From Amyelois transitella (taxonomy: Eukaryota; Arthropoda; Insecta; Lepidoptera; Pyralidae), in assembly GCF_032362555.1 (NCBI RefSeq), contig NC_083519.1, forward strand, positions 1,939,501-2,003,500: a stretch of DNA of 64,000 bases. The letters are read 5' to 3'. Below are positions 32,266 to 41,866 of the stretch, piece by piece. How positions within the stretch are numbered: the first letter of the stretch is position 1; the number at the start of each line of letters is the position of its first letter. A model generated the notes under the pieces. The model saw only the letters and a list, made by a program, of their open reading frames with translations, was not told the DNA's origin and ran no database searches. A program made the position numbers and the translations under genes.

Positions 32266-35200
32266 ACATACATACATACATACATAAAATCACGCCTCTT
32301 TCCCGGAGGGGTAGGCAGAGACTACCTCTTTCCACTTGCCACGATCTCTGCATACTTCTTTCGCTTCGTCCACATTCATAACTCTCTTCATACAAGCTCG
32401 GCGGTTTCGGGTACTTTTGACCTGACCCTTTACCAGGACGTCCTTAATTTGATCAAGATACGTTCGTCTAGGTCTTCCCACTCCGACCTTTCCCTCCACA
32501 CTCTCCTTGTATATCTGCTTAGTCAACCTGCTTTCATTCATCCTCTCCACATGACCGAACCATCTTAACATACCCTTTTCTATTCCTGTAACTACATCTT
32601 CTTTCACATCACAACATTCCCTTATCACGCTGTTCCTTATCCTGTCACTCAATTTCACACCCATCATACTCCTTAACGCTCTCATTTCCACTGCATTTAT
32701 TCTGCTTTCATGCTTCTTTTGCCATACCCAACTTTCACTCCCATACATTAATGTCGGGACCAACACGCCCCTGTGCACAGCCAGTCGAGCCTTTTTGGAT
32801 AGTTTCTGACTGCTCATAAAGGCATGCAAAGCTCCATTCACCATGTTCCCCGCGTTCACTCTCCTTTCAATATCACTATCATACTTGCCATCTGATGTAA
32901 ACTTTGATCCTAGATATACAAACTCTTTCACTTGCTCCACTTTTTCTCCTCCAATCAAAATATTACATGCTGTCATTTCTTTCTCCATTTCAAAAACCAG
33001 TGTTTTAGTTTTACTTACGTTCACTTTCATTCCTTTCTCTTTTAAAGCTTCATGCATACAGTTTACCATCTCCTGTAACTCCTCCGCTGATGACGCCAGT
33101 ATAACCTGATCGTCGGCATAGAGCAGACATTTGACGAGTAACTCATTCATCCTTAATCCACTTTTAGACTCTTTCAAATCTGTCAAACAGCTATCCATAA
33201 ATAGGTTGAACAGCCACGGTGACGCAACACATCCTTGCCTAACGCCTTTCTCAATCTTAAACCACTCAGTGTGCGCTCCGTTTATCCTGACACAAGCACT
33301 CGAATCCTCATATAAGGATTTCAGTGCTCGTATTAAGAGACTGCTCACCCCATGCATAGAAAGTGCTGACCACAATTCATTCCTCTCAACTCTGTCATAG
33401 GCCTTTTCCAGATCTACGAATGTGCAATAGACTTTTTGACTCTTGGCCAAAAACTTTTCGGCTATGCACCGCAAGGAAAAGACCTGATCAGTACATCCCA
33501 TTCCCTTTCGAAATCCTGCTTGAGCATCCCATATTTTGTCATCAGTTTCATTCCTGACTCTATTAATCAATACCTTAGCATACAATTTGCCGACGACGCT
33601 AAGCAGGCTTATACCACGATAATTTTTGCAGTCCAGCTGTGACCCTTTTCCTTTGTAAAGTGGCACGATAACAGCCTTACACCAATCTTTTGGTACTCGG
33701 CCGCTTCTCCAACACAAATTGAAAAGGCAGTACAACTGACTAGCTACTACGCCTTTTCCTGCTTTAAGCATCTCGACCGACACTCTATCACACCCAGCAG
33801 CCTTTCCCGCTTTCATACTCTTAAGTGCTTCCACAATTTCGAACATTTCAATTTCGCCTTCCATCTCATTCTCTTTTTCTTCGCTATAGCAGAAATCTTT
33901 CTTATTTCCTTCCTTTTTTTCAAATAAACTTTCAAAATAGTCCTTCCATATCTTTAGTACACATTCTTCTCCTTTCACAACGCTACCATCCTGGCATCTG
34001 ATCCTAGTCAGCTCTCTGGTTATAGTATTTCCTCGGGCTGACCTTACGGATTTCCAGAATACTTTCAGATTTGACTGAAAGTCTTCTGATAGCCTTTTAT
34101 CAAAATCCTCTTTATACTCTTCTTTCTTTCTAATCACAGCTTTCTTAACCAAATCTTTCATTTTCTTATATTCCTTACGTGCTTCATTCACATCTTCATC
34201 TATAACCTCTTGCATTCTTAAGTTAGCTTTTGCTGCTAACAAATCCAGCCATGCTTTCTTCTTTAATCGCACAAGTTCTTGCACATCTTTACTCATCCAC
34301 GCATTTTTGTGATTTTTTCCTTTCCTTCTTCTACTTACACCACACACTTCAACAGCTACTTTCACAATTCTTTCTTTAAATTCCTTCCATCCATCTTCAA
34401 TATCGCTCATTTCCTCTAAATCTTCAAATTCATCCTTCAGTCTATTAATATACTTCTTACCTACATCCATATCTTGCAAATTTTCTACTTTTACTCTTTC
34501 CAAAGCGCTGGTTTGCTCCCTTACCCTGTGCCGCCAGCGATTGAAGATACCCCTTATCCGGGATATCACCAGTAAATGGTCCGAGTCAATGCCAGCACCG
34601 CGATATGCACGGGTATCCAGCACTTTGTTCTTCAATCTTTCATCTACAATCACAAAGTCTATCATACTTTTTAAAATACCTTCCACTCTTGTGTAGGTGT
34701 GGATCTCTTTATGTTGAAACATTGAGTTCGACACAAAAAGATCCCACTCTAGACAAATTTCTAATACACTTCTTCCATTATCATTCACCTTTTCGTCACC
34801 AAACGCACCAAGCACCTTTTCATATCCATCACGCTTTACACCCACCCATCCATTAAAATCACCTAACATAATAATCTTCTCATTTGGCTTGGTAACTTTC
34901 AATACTTCTCTTACACTATTCCAGAACTCCTCGTTTTCGCTTTTTGCTGATGTTGTACCCCTCGAACCCACATCCCAAGGTGCATAAACACCTAGAACGA
35001 AGATCCGAGTGATTCCAACTTTCAGCCTAATCCATAGAAGACGAGGGCTGACACACTCATACTCATTCACGCACTCAGCCATTCGTGCAGAAGGAATTAG
35101 ACCGACCCCTTGACAGCCTCGGCTGGTACTGGAAATTCCAGACCAATACGCCGTGTAAGGGCCGTGCTGCGTCGCGTCGCATCCTTTCCGCTTCGTTTCA

Positions 35201-35690
35201 TTCACGCACAACACATGAAAACGTCTTTCATCCATCATCTGGCATACTTCCTCAATCTTATCCTTCATTCCTCCTCTTACATTCATCGTCGCAAAGCGGC
35301 TTTCAGCAGACCGCATACCGCTCCCGCCGGGAACGAGACGTGATGGGGTGCGGACACCATCGCCGCCATTTATATGCTTTTTAAGGTTCATAATGCGATT
35401 CCCACGAGACGCTAGGGAAAAATTTTGTCCGCCCCAGCAGAGCCCCGCATGCCAGGGTAAGGCTAGCCATTACCTGGGGGTCGCCCAACCCCATGGCGGA
35501 AGTGGCACGCTCGAGACTAGGCTCGCCCCTAGCCATGCATCCATCGGCGCGGCAGACCTTAGATTGGCAGGGATTTACATTAAAGAGGAATCCCAAGTCT
35601 ATCCCTTAGTCGGCTCTTACGACATCCGTGGGAAAGAGATGGAGTGGTCCTATTCTTTTGTAATGGTGCCGGGAACCACACGGCACGAAG
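32266..35690 (-). mobile_element. Full-length RTE-type LINE with SLR head as its 5' end
   Basis: The element runs from an (ACAT)n tail at 32266 to about 35690, with identical 12-bp TTTAAAGAAGAT at 32254-32265 and 35691-35702 as its target-site duplication. The 5' UTR (35392-35690) contains a GC-richer block (about 35400-35580). Outermost is a ~105-bp stretch (35583-35686) that matches the head of the abundant SLR repeat. Because this head lies inside the TSD, it was integrated together with the LINE and is not a separate neighbouring insertion. The 3' end reads GAGGCGTGATTTTATGTATG on the element strand. Confidence 0.9.
32290..35391 (-). CDS. RTE-clade LINE ORF: endonuclease and reverse transcriptase, 1033 aa
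   Basis: This is one uninterrupted frame. Residues 30-275 form an APE-type endonuclease: MNVRG (N37), NETKRKG (E65), MLGDFNGWVG (D178, N180) and DSDHLLV (D271, H272). The reverse transcriptase follows: VPKDWCKAVIVPLYKGKG near 567-583, NYRGISLLSVVGKLYAKVL, QAGFRKGMGCTDQ, FVDLEKAYDRV (658-668), GVRQGCVASPWLFNL and LLYADDQVILA with YADD at 758-761. The C-terminus (MLRWFGHVERMNESRLTKQI, then VGRPRRTYLDQIKDV and DRGKWKEVVSAYPSGKEA) is typical of RTE-like elements, and the length fits an RTE single ORF. All expected catalytic residues I can identify are present, so the copy may be young. It lies in the intergenic space and shows no sign of host use. Confidence 0.93.
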   Translation of the reverse strand: MNLKKHINGGDGVRTPSRLVPGGSGMRSAESRFATMNVRGGMKDKIEEVCQMMDERRFHVLCVNETKRKGCDATQHGPYTAYWSGISSTSRGCQGVGLIPSARMAECVNEYECVSPRLLWIRLKVGITRIFVLGVYAPWDVGSRGTTSAKSENEEFWNSVREVLKVTKPNEKIIMLGDFNGWVGVKRDGYEKVLGAFGDEKVNDNGRSVLEICLEWDLFVSNSMFQHKEIHTYTRVEGILKSMIDFVIVDERLKNKVLDTRAYRGAGIDSDHLLVISRIRGIFNRWRHRVREQTSALERVKVENLQDMDVGKKYINRLKDEFEDLEEMSDIEDGWKEFKERIVKVAVEVCGVSRRRKGKNHKNAWMSKDVQELVRLKKKAWLDLLAAKANLRMQEVIDEDVNEARKEYKKMKDLVKKAVIRKKEEYKEDFDKRLSEDFQSNLKVFWKSVRSARGNTITRELTRIRCQDGSVVKGEECVLKIWKDYFESLFEKKEGNKKDFCYSEEKENEMEGEIEMFEIVEALKSMKAGKAAGCDRVSVEMLKAGKGVVASQLYCLFNLCWRSGRVPKDWCKAVIVPLYKGKGSQLDCKNYRGISLLSVVGKLYAKVLINRVRNETDDKIWDAQAGFRKGMGCTDQVFSLRCIAEKFLAKSQKVYCTFVDLEKAYDRVERNELWSALSMHGVSSLLIRALKSLYEDSSACVRINGAHTEWFKIEKGVRQGCVASPWLFNLFMDSCLTDLKESKSGLRMNELLVKCLLYADDQVILASSAEELQEMVNCMHEALKEKGMKVNVSKTKTLVFEMEKEMTACNILIGGEKVEQVKEFVYLGSKFTSDGKYDSDIERRVNAGNMVNGALHAFMSSQKLSKKARLAVHRGVLVPTLMYGSESWVWQKKHESRINAVEMRALRSMMGVKLSDRIRNSVIRECCDVKEDVVTGIEKGMLRWFGHVERMNESRLTKQIYKESVEGKVGVGRPRRTYLDQIKDVLVKGQVKSTRNRRACMKRVMNVDEAKEVCRDRGKWKEVVSAYPSGKEA

Positions 35691-35702
35691 TTTAAAGAAG
35701 AT
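35691..35702. repeat. TSD of full-length LINE (5' side)
   Basis: TTTAAAGAAGAT, identical to 32254-32265. Confidence 0.85.
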
Positions 35703-36501
35703 TTAAGTAGATAACCCGTATTGAGGTAACAAACAACGAATAAACACACATTTACATTTATAATATTAGTTAAGATGGTTCAGACAGTGGACAGTTCTGT
35801 AATTTAAACATTTTGAGGCTTGAGCCTTTAAGAACATACGTCTTCTTTTGAGCAGCATGACGCGGCAATATACTATGAATAAGGCAATTATGACGAGATA
35901 ATTATATTAAAGAAACGTGGCTTGAGAATGTACGGTGATGGAATAATCTAGTTTAGAGTTACAAAAATATATTTATTACTCATATATTATTGGGGTATTA
36001 AGGATAAGGTGTAAAGGAAACATCATTCAATTCAAATTTGTGGAAAATCCTGTATGAAATTAAAACCATTGCAGTGTGAATTTCATATTAACTGTCAGAG
36101 CTAATTTAATTAATTACATGAAACATTTAATTGTATGGATGATTTAATTTTGCGTTCTGTGACCATTCTTAAGTAGATAAATTTTAATATTGTACGATCC
36201 ATTATGAAAATGAAATAAAAAAATCTAGAAAAACATAAAAGTAACAATCAAATAGATCCACCTGTACCTACAAATCCCATAACGGTTCCCTCGAGTTTAT
36301 TTGTAAATCGTGATTAACGGGTTCTAACTCGTGGGGATAAGTCAAACACACCAATACGCAGAAATTCTTAACCGTAACTTCAAGCCACTTTAGAAAAAAG
36401 AACAAGAAAAAAAACAGTGTTTAAAATCTTTCTTATTAGCCAGCCAATTAAGCAGTAAAAATATGTTCTACAATTGAAAATTTAATCGGATATTTATTTA
36501 T

Positions 36502-39500
36502 ATGATGGATATCTTTATAATTTTAACATGTTTGTTTTTTTTGGTAAAGTCGCAAAATTTAGACTTAAATGACACTAAATTAGATGACTCAAGCAATATT
36601 GTTTTATCAAGAAGGAAAAGATTCCTTGTGTTTCCAGAAGGGAGTTCATTGCAACTCGGTAAGTTCAAATATTGAAAATAATAAACCTTTTTATTTTTAA
36701 GTGATATTTTCATTTTTATAAAAAAAATACAACAAGTTTTATTACATCAATTTTTAAATTCCCATTACATTTTTCTGAAATGGTATTTTCCTCGAAACTA
36801 GTTATGTTTATTGGCCATAAAAAAATAATATTCTTTATATAGTCAGTAATATAATATCATTTTCACATGAGTATTAATTAAACCATCTCAAAATTATATA
36901 AGTACTATAAATATTAAAACATCAGCCCACATAGTGCTTAACATCTGATAGTTTGAGTTTAAAAAATGTACAAAACTGCCAGCACGATTTCAAACGCAAC
37001 ATTTAAATTAAAACAAATACATTCGATTTTTGAATCAAATATTTGGAGGCCACATAATTTACTCGCGTGTTTATGTTCGTGTATTGAGAACAGCCTGTAC
37101 AAATCAATTGTTATCAGGTTGACACTTCACTGTTTGTTCGCAGTTCGGAGTGAGTGTCAAACAAAAGTTATAATGAACACGAGTGTTTATACACTTATTG
37201 AATCAATGTACAGTTTGCATAAAGATTGGCACACGTTGTGTGTAGATTATAATTTAATTATTTTGGTAAAACTGATACTGATAGATATAGTGATACGATA
37301 AATAATGACAAAAGATTTGGCGACCATTTTATGATTAGTTGTCTGACCCCTTCATGATCAATAAATATAATGGTCACAATTTATCTTTACTTATATGTTG
37401 CGAAGTACCTAAAGCTAAAATACTAAGTTCTTCGATTTTGTATCTTGTTGTAAGTTTCATATAATAAAGTAAAAGGATTTGCTCAAACGACCATAAAGGG
37501 GAGCAAAAAAAAAGAAAATTCATAAACAATATCTTTATAGCAAAAGATCAGCTCAAGATTACCCAAAACCGACGAGTTAACATGGAGAAATATGAATTTA
37601 GATGAGGCAAAAAAATATACAGGAATCGAGTCAAGTGGAAAGATGTAGTCTCTGTCTACCCCTCTGGAAAAGACGCGTGATTTTATGTATGCATGTACAA
37701 TATCTGAGATATAAAAAGTTCACTCCTTTTTTTACAGTATTTTGCACCACCTACCCCCTAATATCACCAATAGGTGACATCTTCCTTTGGGGTAACACTG
37801 CTGCCCTCGCCTACGAGTTACCCCAAGACCCTTACTCCCCCTTTATGCATCACGCCGACCCCCTCCACCGCAGGATCGATTCCAAAACAGAACCAACCAA
37901 GGCTATCTACTACACAGACGAAGATGGAAAAGTCCTCTTCAAAAGACCATACAAAAGGTAGATAATTAATTTAGATTTTTAAATGAAAGCGCCTTTTTAC
38001 TATTTTTTTTTTCTTTATTGAAAAGAAGGTTTGCTTATAGTTTTGCTGTTGAGAAATAATCGGTTTTTTATGACAAAACAAGATTATGTTATAAGGTAAA
38101 GTAATGTGTGTTGTTTTGTCATTAATTTTGTAATAAGAAAAAAATAATTTGTGTAAAATTCGAGTAACTACTGATAGTGTTTATTGAAATATGAAGCTCG
38201 AATAAAATTTGACACTTTTGAAAATTTCCAACCTTGCGGTTATTTTAATTGAACAAAATTTACGGCACTATTAATAAAGAAAACAAAGTAACAATTGATC
38301 GATCAGTAAATTTTACATGTATGACATTTTGTTGTTAAAAAAAATGTTTCGAATTAATACTGGCCATTTATACATTCAGAAAATTCGTCGTAAATCCAGC
38401 ATTTGCAAAGCGGAGCCTTGACTATACGACAGTGGACCAATCCGAAACGCGAATTCGAGGGAAATTTGAAATAGACAGAAAACAGATGCACGCTTCGAAA
38501 AACAAACGCAAGTTTTTGAAAAGCGAACACATGGACGAGCGCAGCGTGGAATTTCACAGGAGTAGTCGCGGCGTTTTCTACCAGAAAATAGAGACAATGC
38601 TGCAAGGGTATGTAATACGTATTAAGGCACGATTCCATTGCTACGATCTACACGCATAATTTCACGTGCTTGATTTCACTTAAATAAAAATCTGTCTGTC
38701 GGTCTGAATTTGTGCCCCCATATCCCGACAGTTTATTTTCTAAGTAAATTTTAAAATGCCTTTTTTAATAATACACATAATAATAATTGTTCACCACTAA
38801 CGCATCTAAACTAATTATTAAGAAAATTTTAAAAGAGAATTACGTTTTATAAAATTTTAGTGCAGAAGTAATTTTGGCAAAAGGTTAATTAATTTAAAAT
38901 AACTCATTTGCTTAAAAGCACCAAAATAAATACTTCCTGTAGTAACATAATTACGGAAAAAATGTATATCTTAAAAAATGCCTGGAATGTAAGTAGATAA
39001 CGATAAAAGTAAGAACTTAAGATCTTAACGTCGAAATTACATACAAACTTTTTTTAAACATATTTGTTTTACAAATTAACAGTTATTACAGCATACCGTA
39101 GCGTAGCTTCGCGAATCATACAGAAGCGTATCACTGGATTTCTGGCTTTAAGTGCGCGTTTCGTTTACGGAATAAAGATTCCTTGTGTAAACTGGCGGCA
39201 TGAAGTTTTGGCGGGAATTCATGCAGAGCATTCCGTTTAAATTTTATAAATTGTTTCACTGTTTCTGTTGTGAGATTATGGTTCTTAAGTGTTGCATGTA
39301 GTAATGCAATTTAAGTTCGAGTTCGCTATCATCGTGTAAGTGATTGGTGTGAGAATTAAAATACAAGAGCAATGGAAAATATAGTTATTTTCATGATATT
39401 TAGGAAAGTAAACAGCTAACTAAAATCTCTTGTTGTTGTTGGTTTTTTTGTTGAAAATTGTTGAAAATCTCTACAAGTTAACTTAGCCATGTTCAAAATC

Positions 39501-40663
39501 GCTTAAAGCTATTTTGTCCAAAAACGGAACATGCAAAATTCAAAAAGTTTTATTGTTATTCATGTAAAAAATATAAAAATTAATACATATATAACTAACA
39601 AAAATATTGTGTGATATAGATAGATAGAAAGGGATACATAGATAAAACACTATAAGAGTAAATAAGATAGATAGAAAGAGAGATAGATAAAGCGCTTTAT
39701 TGCACCATAAGAGTAAATAAGCAAGACATCAAATTTATTCTTAAAACCGCTAAGAAAAGTATTTTCAAAAAGCTGTGAACTACACAAAATGATGCTTTTA
39801 AATCGTGTGAAATGGCTAACGCGGCTTATCTTTTTAATTTTTATTCCCAGGCTTGGAGTGAACGGGCGGCAGTGCCTTCTGAAAACCCTTTGCCTGGTCG
39901 GACAGTCCCACTCGGATCCCCAGGGAACTCTATTGCAGGAGATATTAAGAGCTGTTTTCACGTAAGAACTAACAATTTTGTTACACTTGAAGACGAGCGC
40001 ATAAAGAGGAAATATAAACACGTTTTTCATTTTATTCATGTTATTTTTTTTTTAAAAAGCTAAGTTCTCTTTTTGAACTGACTTGAGATTTTGTCAAAAT
40101 CATTTGCAATGAAGAAAATGTAGTTTAAATTTTAAGTCCTGGTTATTCCAGCTCAAGTTACTTACTTTAAAAAGTTACAATCATTATATTCTGAGCTATG
40201 TACAATAATTTGATAGCTAAATTGGTTAGCTATCAAATTATTGTACATATCTCTAACGGTGCAATTAAAAAAAATCTAAGATAATCTGAGTACATTTAAG
40301 TAATTGTAGAAGTTAAAAATAAGATTTAAGGTGAAGAATTAAGTCTTTTGGTGTCCCTTAATACATACATAATCACGTCATGTCACGTAATATAATCACT
40401 TCTCTATCCCTTACGGGGTAGATAGAGCTCTCGTCCTATCCGTCTCGTCGGACCTTCGTGGCCGTGGCCCTTCGGCCACGCTCAGTTGTTCAGCCTAAAT
40501 ACATAAAGGGTATTTATTTTTCAGGCTGCCGAAGTCGGACGATAAAGACGAATACTTCACCGATTATGATAAAGCTTTGTCGGCAACAGAGTCATGTGAC
40601 ATACTGTACCCGGAATGTGACCAGCCATTATCTGAACCTGGATTTTTAACGCAGAGTTATTGA
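36502..40663 (+). CDS. DM4/DM12 family secreted protein, gene 5 (5 exons; first of tandem triplet)
   Basis: Exons 36502-36658, 37738-37957, 38380-38607, 39851-39961 and 40525-40663 (intron phases 1, 2, 2, 2) give 284 codons plus stop. ATG 36502 is followed directly by ATG 36505. Exon 1 has a signal peptide (FIILTCLFFLVKS) and SRRKRFLVFPEGSSLQL. Exon 2 has SPIGDIFLWGNTAALAYELP and, near its end, GKVLFKRPYKR. Exon 3 has NPAFAKRSLDY, a charged stretch and HMDERSVEFHRSSRG. Exon 4 has GRQCLLKTLC and exon 5 SCDILYPEC. The gap between exon 1 and the cysteine block is longer than in genes 1-4, and the GNTAALA and SVEFHRSSR motifs mark the 5-7 subfamily. A LINE 3' fragment ends about 40 bp before exon 2, and a perfect hairpin lies in intron 4. 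Function unknown. Confidence 0.92.
36966..37301 (+). other. Open frame of 111 codons in intron 1 of gene 5
   Basis: ATG-led frame with no repeat content, no signal peptide and no recognised domain (contains NIWRPHNLLACLCSCIENSL). Probably chance in AT-rich intron DNA. Confidence 0.1.
37556..37698 (+). mobile_element. RTE LINE 3' end next to gene 5 exon 2
   Basis: About 140 bp of diverged LINE 3' end, with tail GCGTGATTTTATGTATGCATG ending about 40 bp before the exon 2 acceptor at 37737. The branch-point region of this intron borders the insertion. Confidence 0.75.
39613..39715 (+). repeat. Imperfect tandem repeat in gene 5 intron 3
   Basis: ATAGATAGAAAG and CATAAGAGTAAATAAG-like blocks occur twice about 50 bp apart (39619-39670 and 39668-39722), with GATA-rich content. 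Confidence 0.55.
40197..40249. repeat. Perfect hairpin, 24-bp arms, 5-nt loop
   Basis: Arm 40197-40220 (ending TTTGATAGCTAA) is exactly complementary to 40226-40249 (starting TTAGCTATCAAA), with loop ATTGG. Intron 4 of gene 5, sense strand. Confidence 0.95.
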
Positions 40664-41866
40664 TATCGTTATTTTTTCTTTCGCTTTTCATTGTATATAA
40701 AAATATATAGATTTTAGTATTACTTATAAAAATATTATAGAAGGTAAACCATTTTGAACCTCATTATGCATTTATATCTGTGGTAAATAAGTCCTACTTA
40801 CATAATGTATGGAAATGTTTTTAAGAATATGTGAATATGTGTTTGTTATGTATGAATGGTCACGTAAAAGATTTTCATGAAACTTTCATTAATATATTTT
40901 AACTGATTTTTAGTAATGTTTAGACATTGGGATAACGTTAAACACTTAAAATATTCTTGTTAATGTTTCAACGTAGTTACTTTTAAATGTTATTCCATGT
41001 GTTAACTATAAGTTATTTTTTACCTTTTTTTGTTCTTACCTTTTTATGCGGGAAGCATAAACAATCTAAAGAAAATACGTAATAAAACTAAACCTTCACA
41101 TTAATTATAAAAATCCCGGTGTGGTTCCCGGCACCAATACAAAAAAGAATAGGACCACTCTATCTTTTTCCCATGGATGTTGTAAAAGGCGACTAAGGGA
41201 TAAACAAACTTGGGATTCTCTTTTAGGCGATGGGTTATTAACCTGTCACTATTTGAGTCTTAATTCTTTCATTAGGCCAAATAGCTGAACGTGGCCATTC
41301 AGTCTTTCCAAGACTGTTGGCTCTGTCTACTCCGCAAAGGATATAGACGTGCCCATATGTATAAATGAGATTTTTTTATGAATCACCTGTTTTTGTCTAA
41401 ACATGATGTTGCAATCAATTAAAAGTTCCTAATAATTGTACTTGTCTCATTTACACCCAACCAAAAATCACGACACATCAGAATGATAACTGACGCGTCC
41501 ACTCCATCTTGTATTTACTGCAAACAGTCATAATTTGATCAAAATGATTCACGAAATCACGAGTTTTCCTTTTTTGTTTTGGGACCACTTAATATTTCAA
41601 ACACGAAATAACTGTATAAGCGTTGACACTGACCATGTTAATTGATGCTTCATTTATACAAGTTCACGTAGATGGAATGGGAAGCCATACAGTCTTCTCC
41701 ATGTTATCTGGTTGACAACCATGCGTTTCAGAATTCTGATTTTAAAATATTGCGGTTGCCAGTTTCATAATAATTAAAAAAAAAAAAATTAAGTGGCCGG
41801 TGATAATTTGAAAATATAATCTTTTTTAATTAAGTGGCCAGTGATAGTTTGAAATTTTTTTTTTTA
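40664..41866. other. Spacer between genes 5 and 6
   Basis: Contains one SLR at 41117-41366 and otherwise unique AT-rich sequence; the gene 6 promoter must lie here. Confidence 0.6.
41117..41366 (+). mobile_element. SLR, near full length
   Basis: GGTGTGGTTCCCGGCACC to GATATAGACGTGCCCATATG; TATG tail short. Confidence 0.88.

Larger units (their letters stand above)
30676..36501. other. Intergenic region between divergent genes 4 and 5
   Basis: Dominated by the full-length LINE. Also holds SINE-A at 31446, SLR 3' part at 31806 and unique AT-rich DNA on both sides. Frames antisense to the LINE ORF are shadows. Promoters of genes 4 and 5 should lie here, but no specific motif could be fixed. Confidence 0.6.

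Noticed and set aside
32843-35384. Several open frames on the plus strand across the LINE
   Set aside because: They are antisense to the 1033-codon LINE ORF and have no domain of their own.
35583-35686. Independent SLR insertion beside the LINE
   Set aside because: It lies inside the LINE's perfect TSD and has no TSD or tail of its own.
36966-37301. 111-codon intronic frame as a nested gene
   Set aside because: No signal, domain or conserved feature; AT-rich intron DNA gives such frames by chance.
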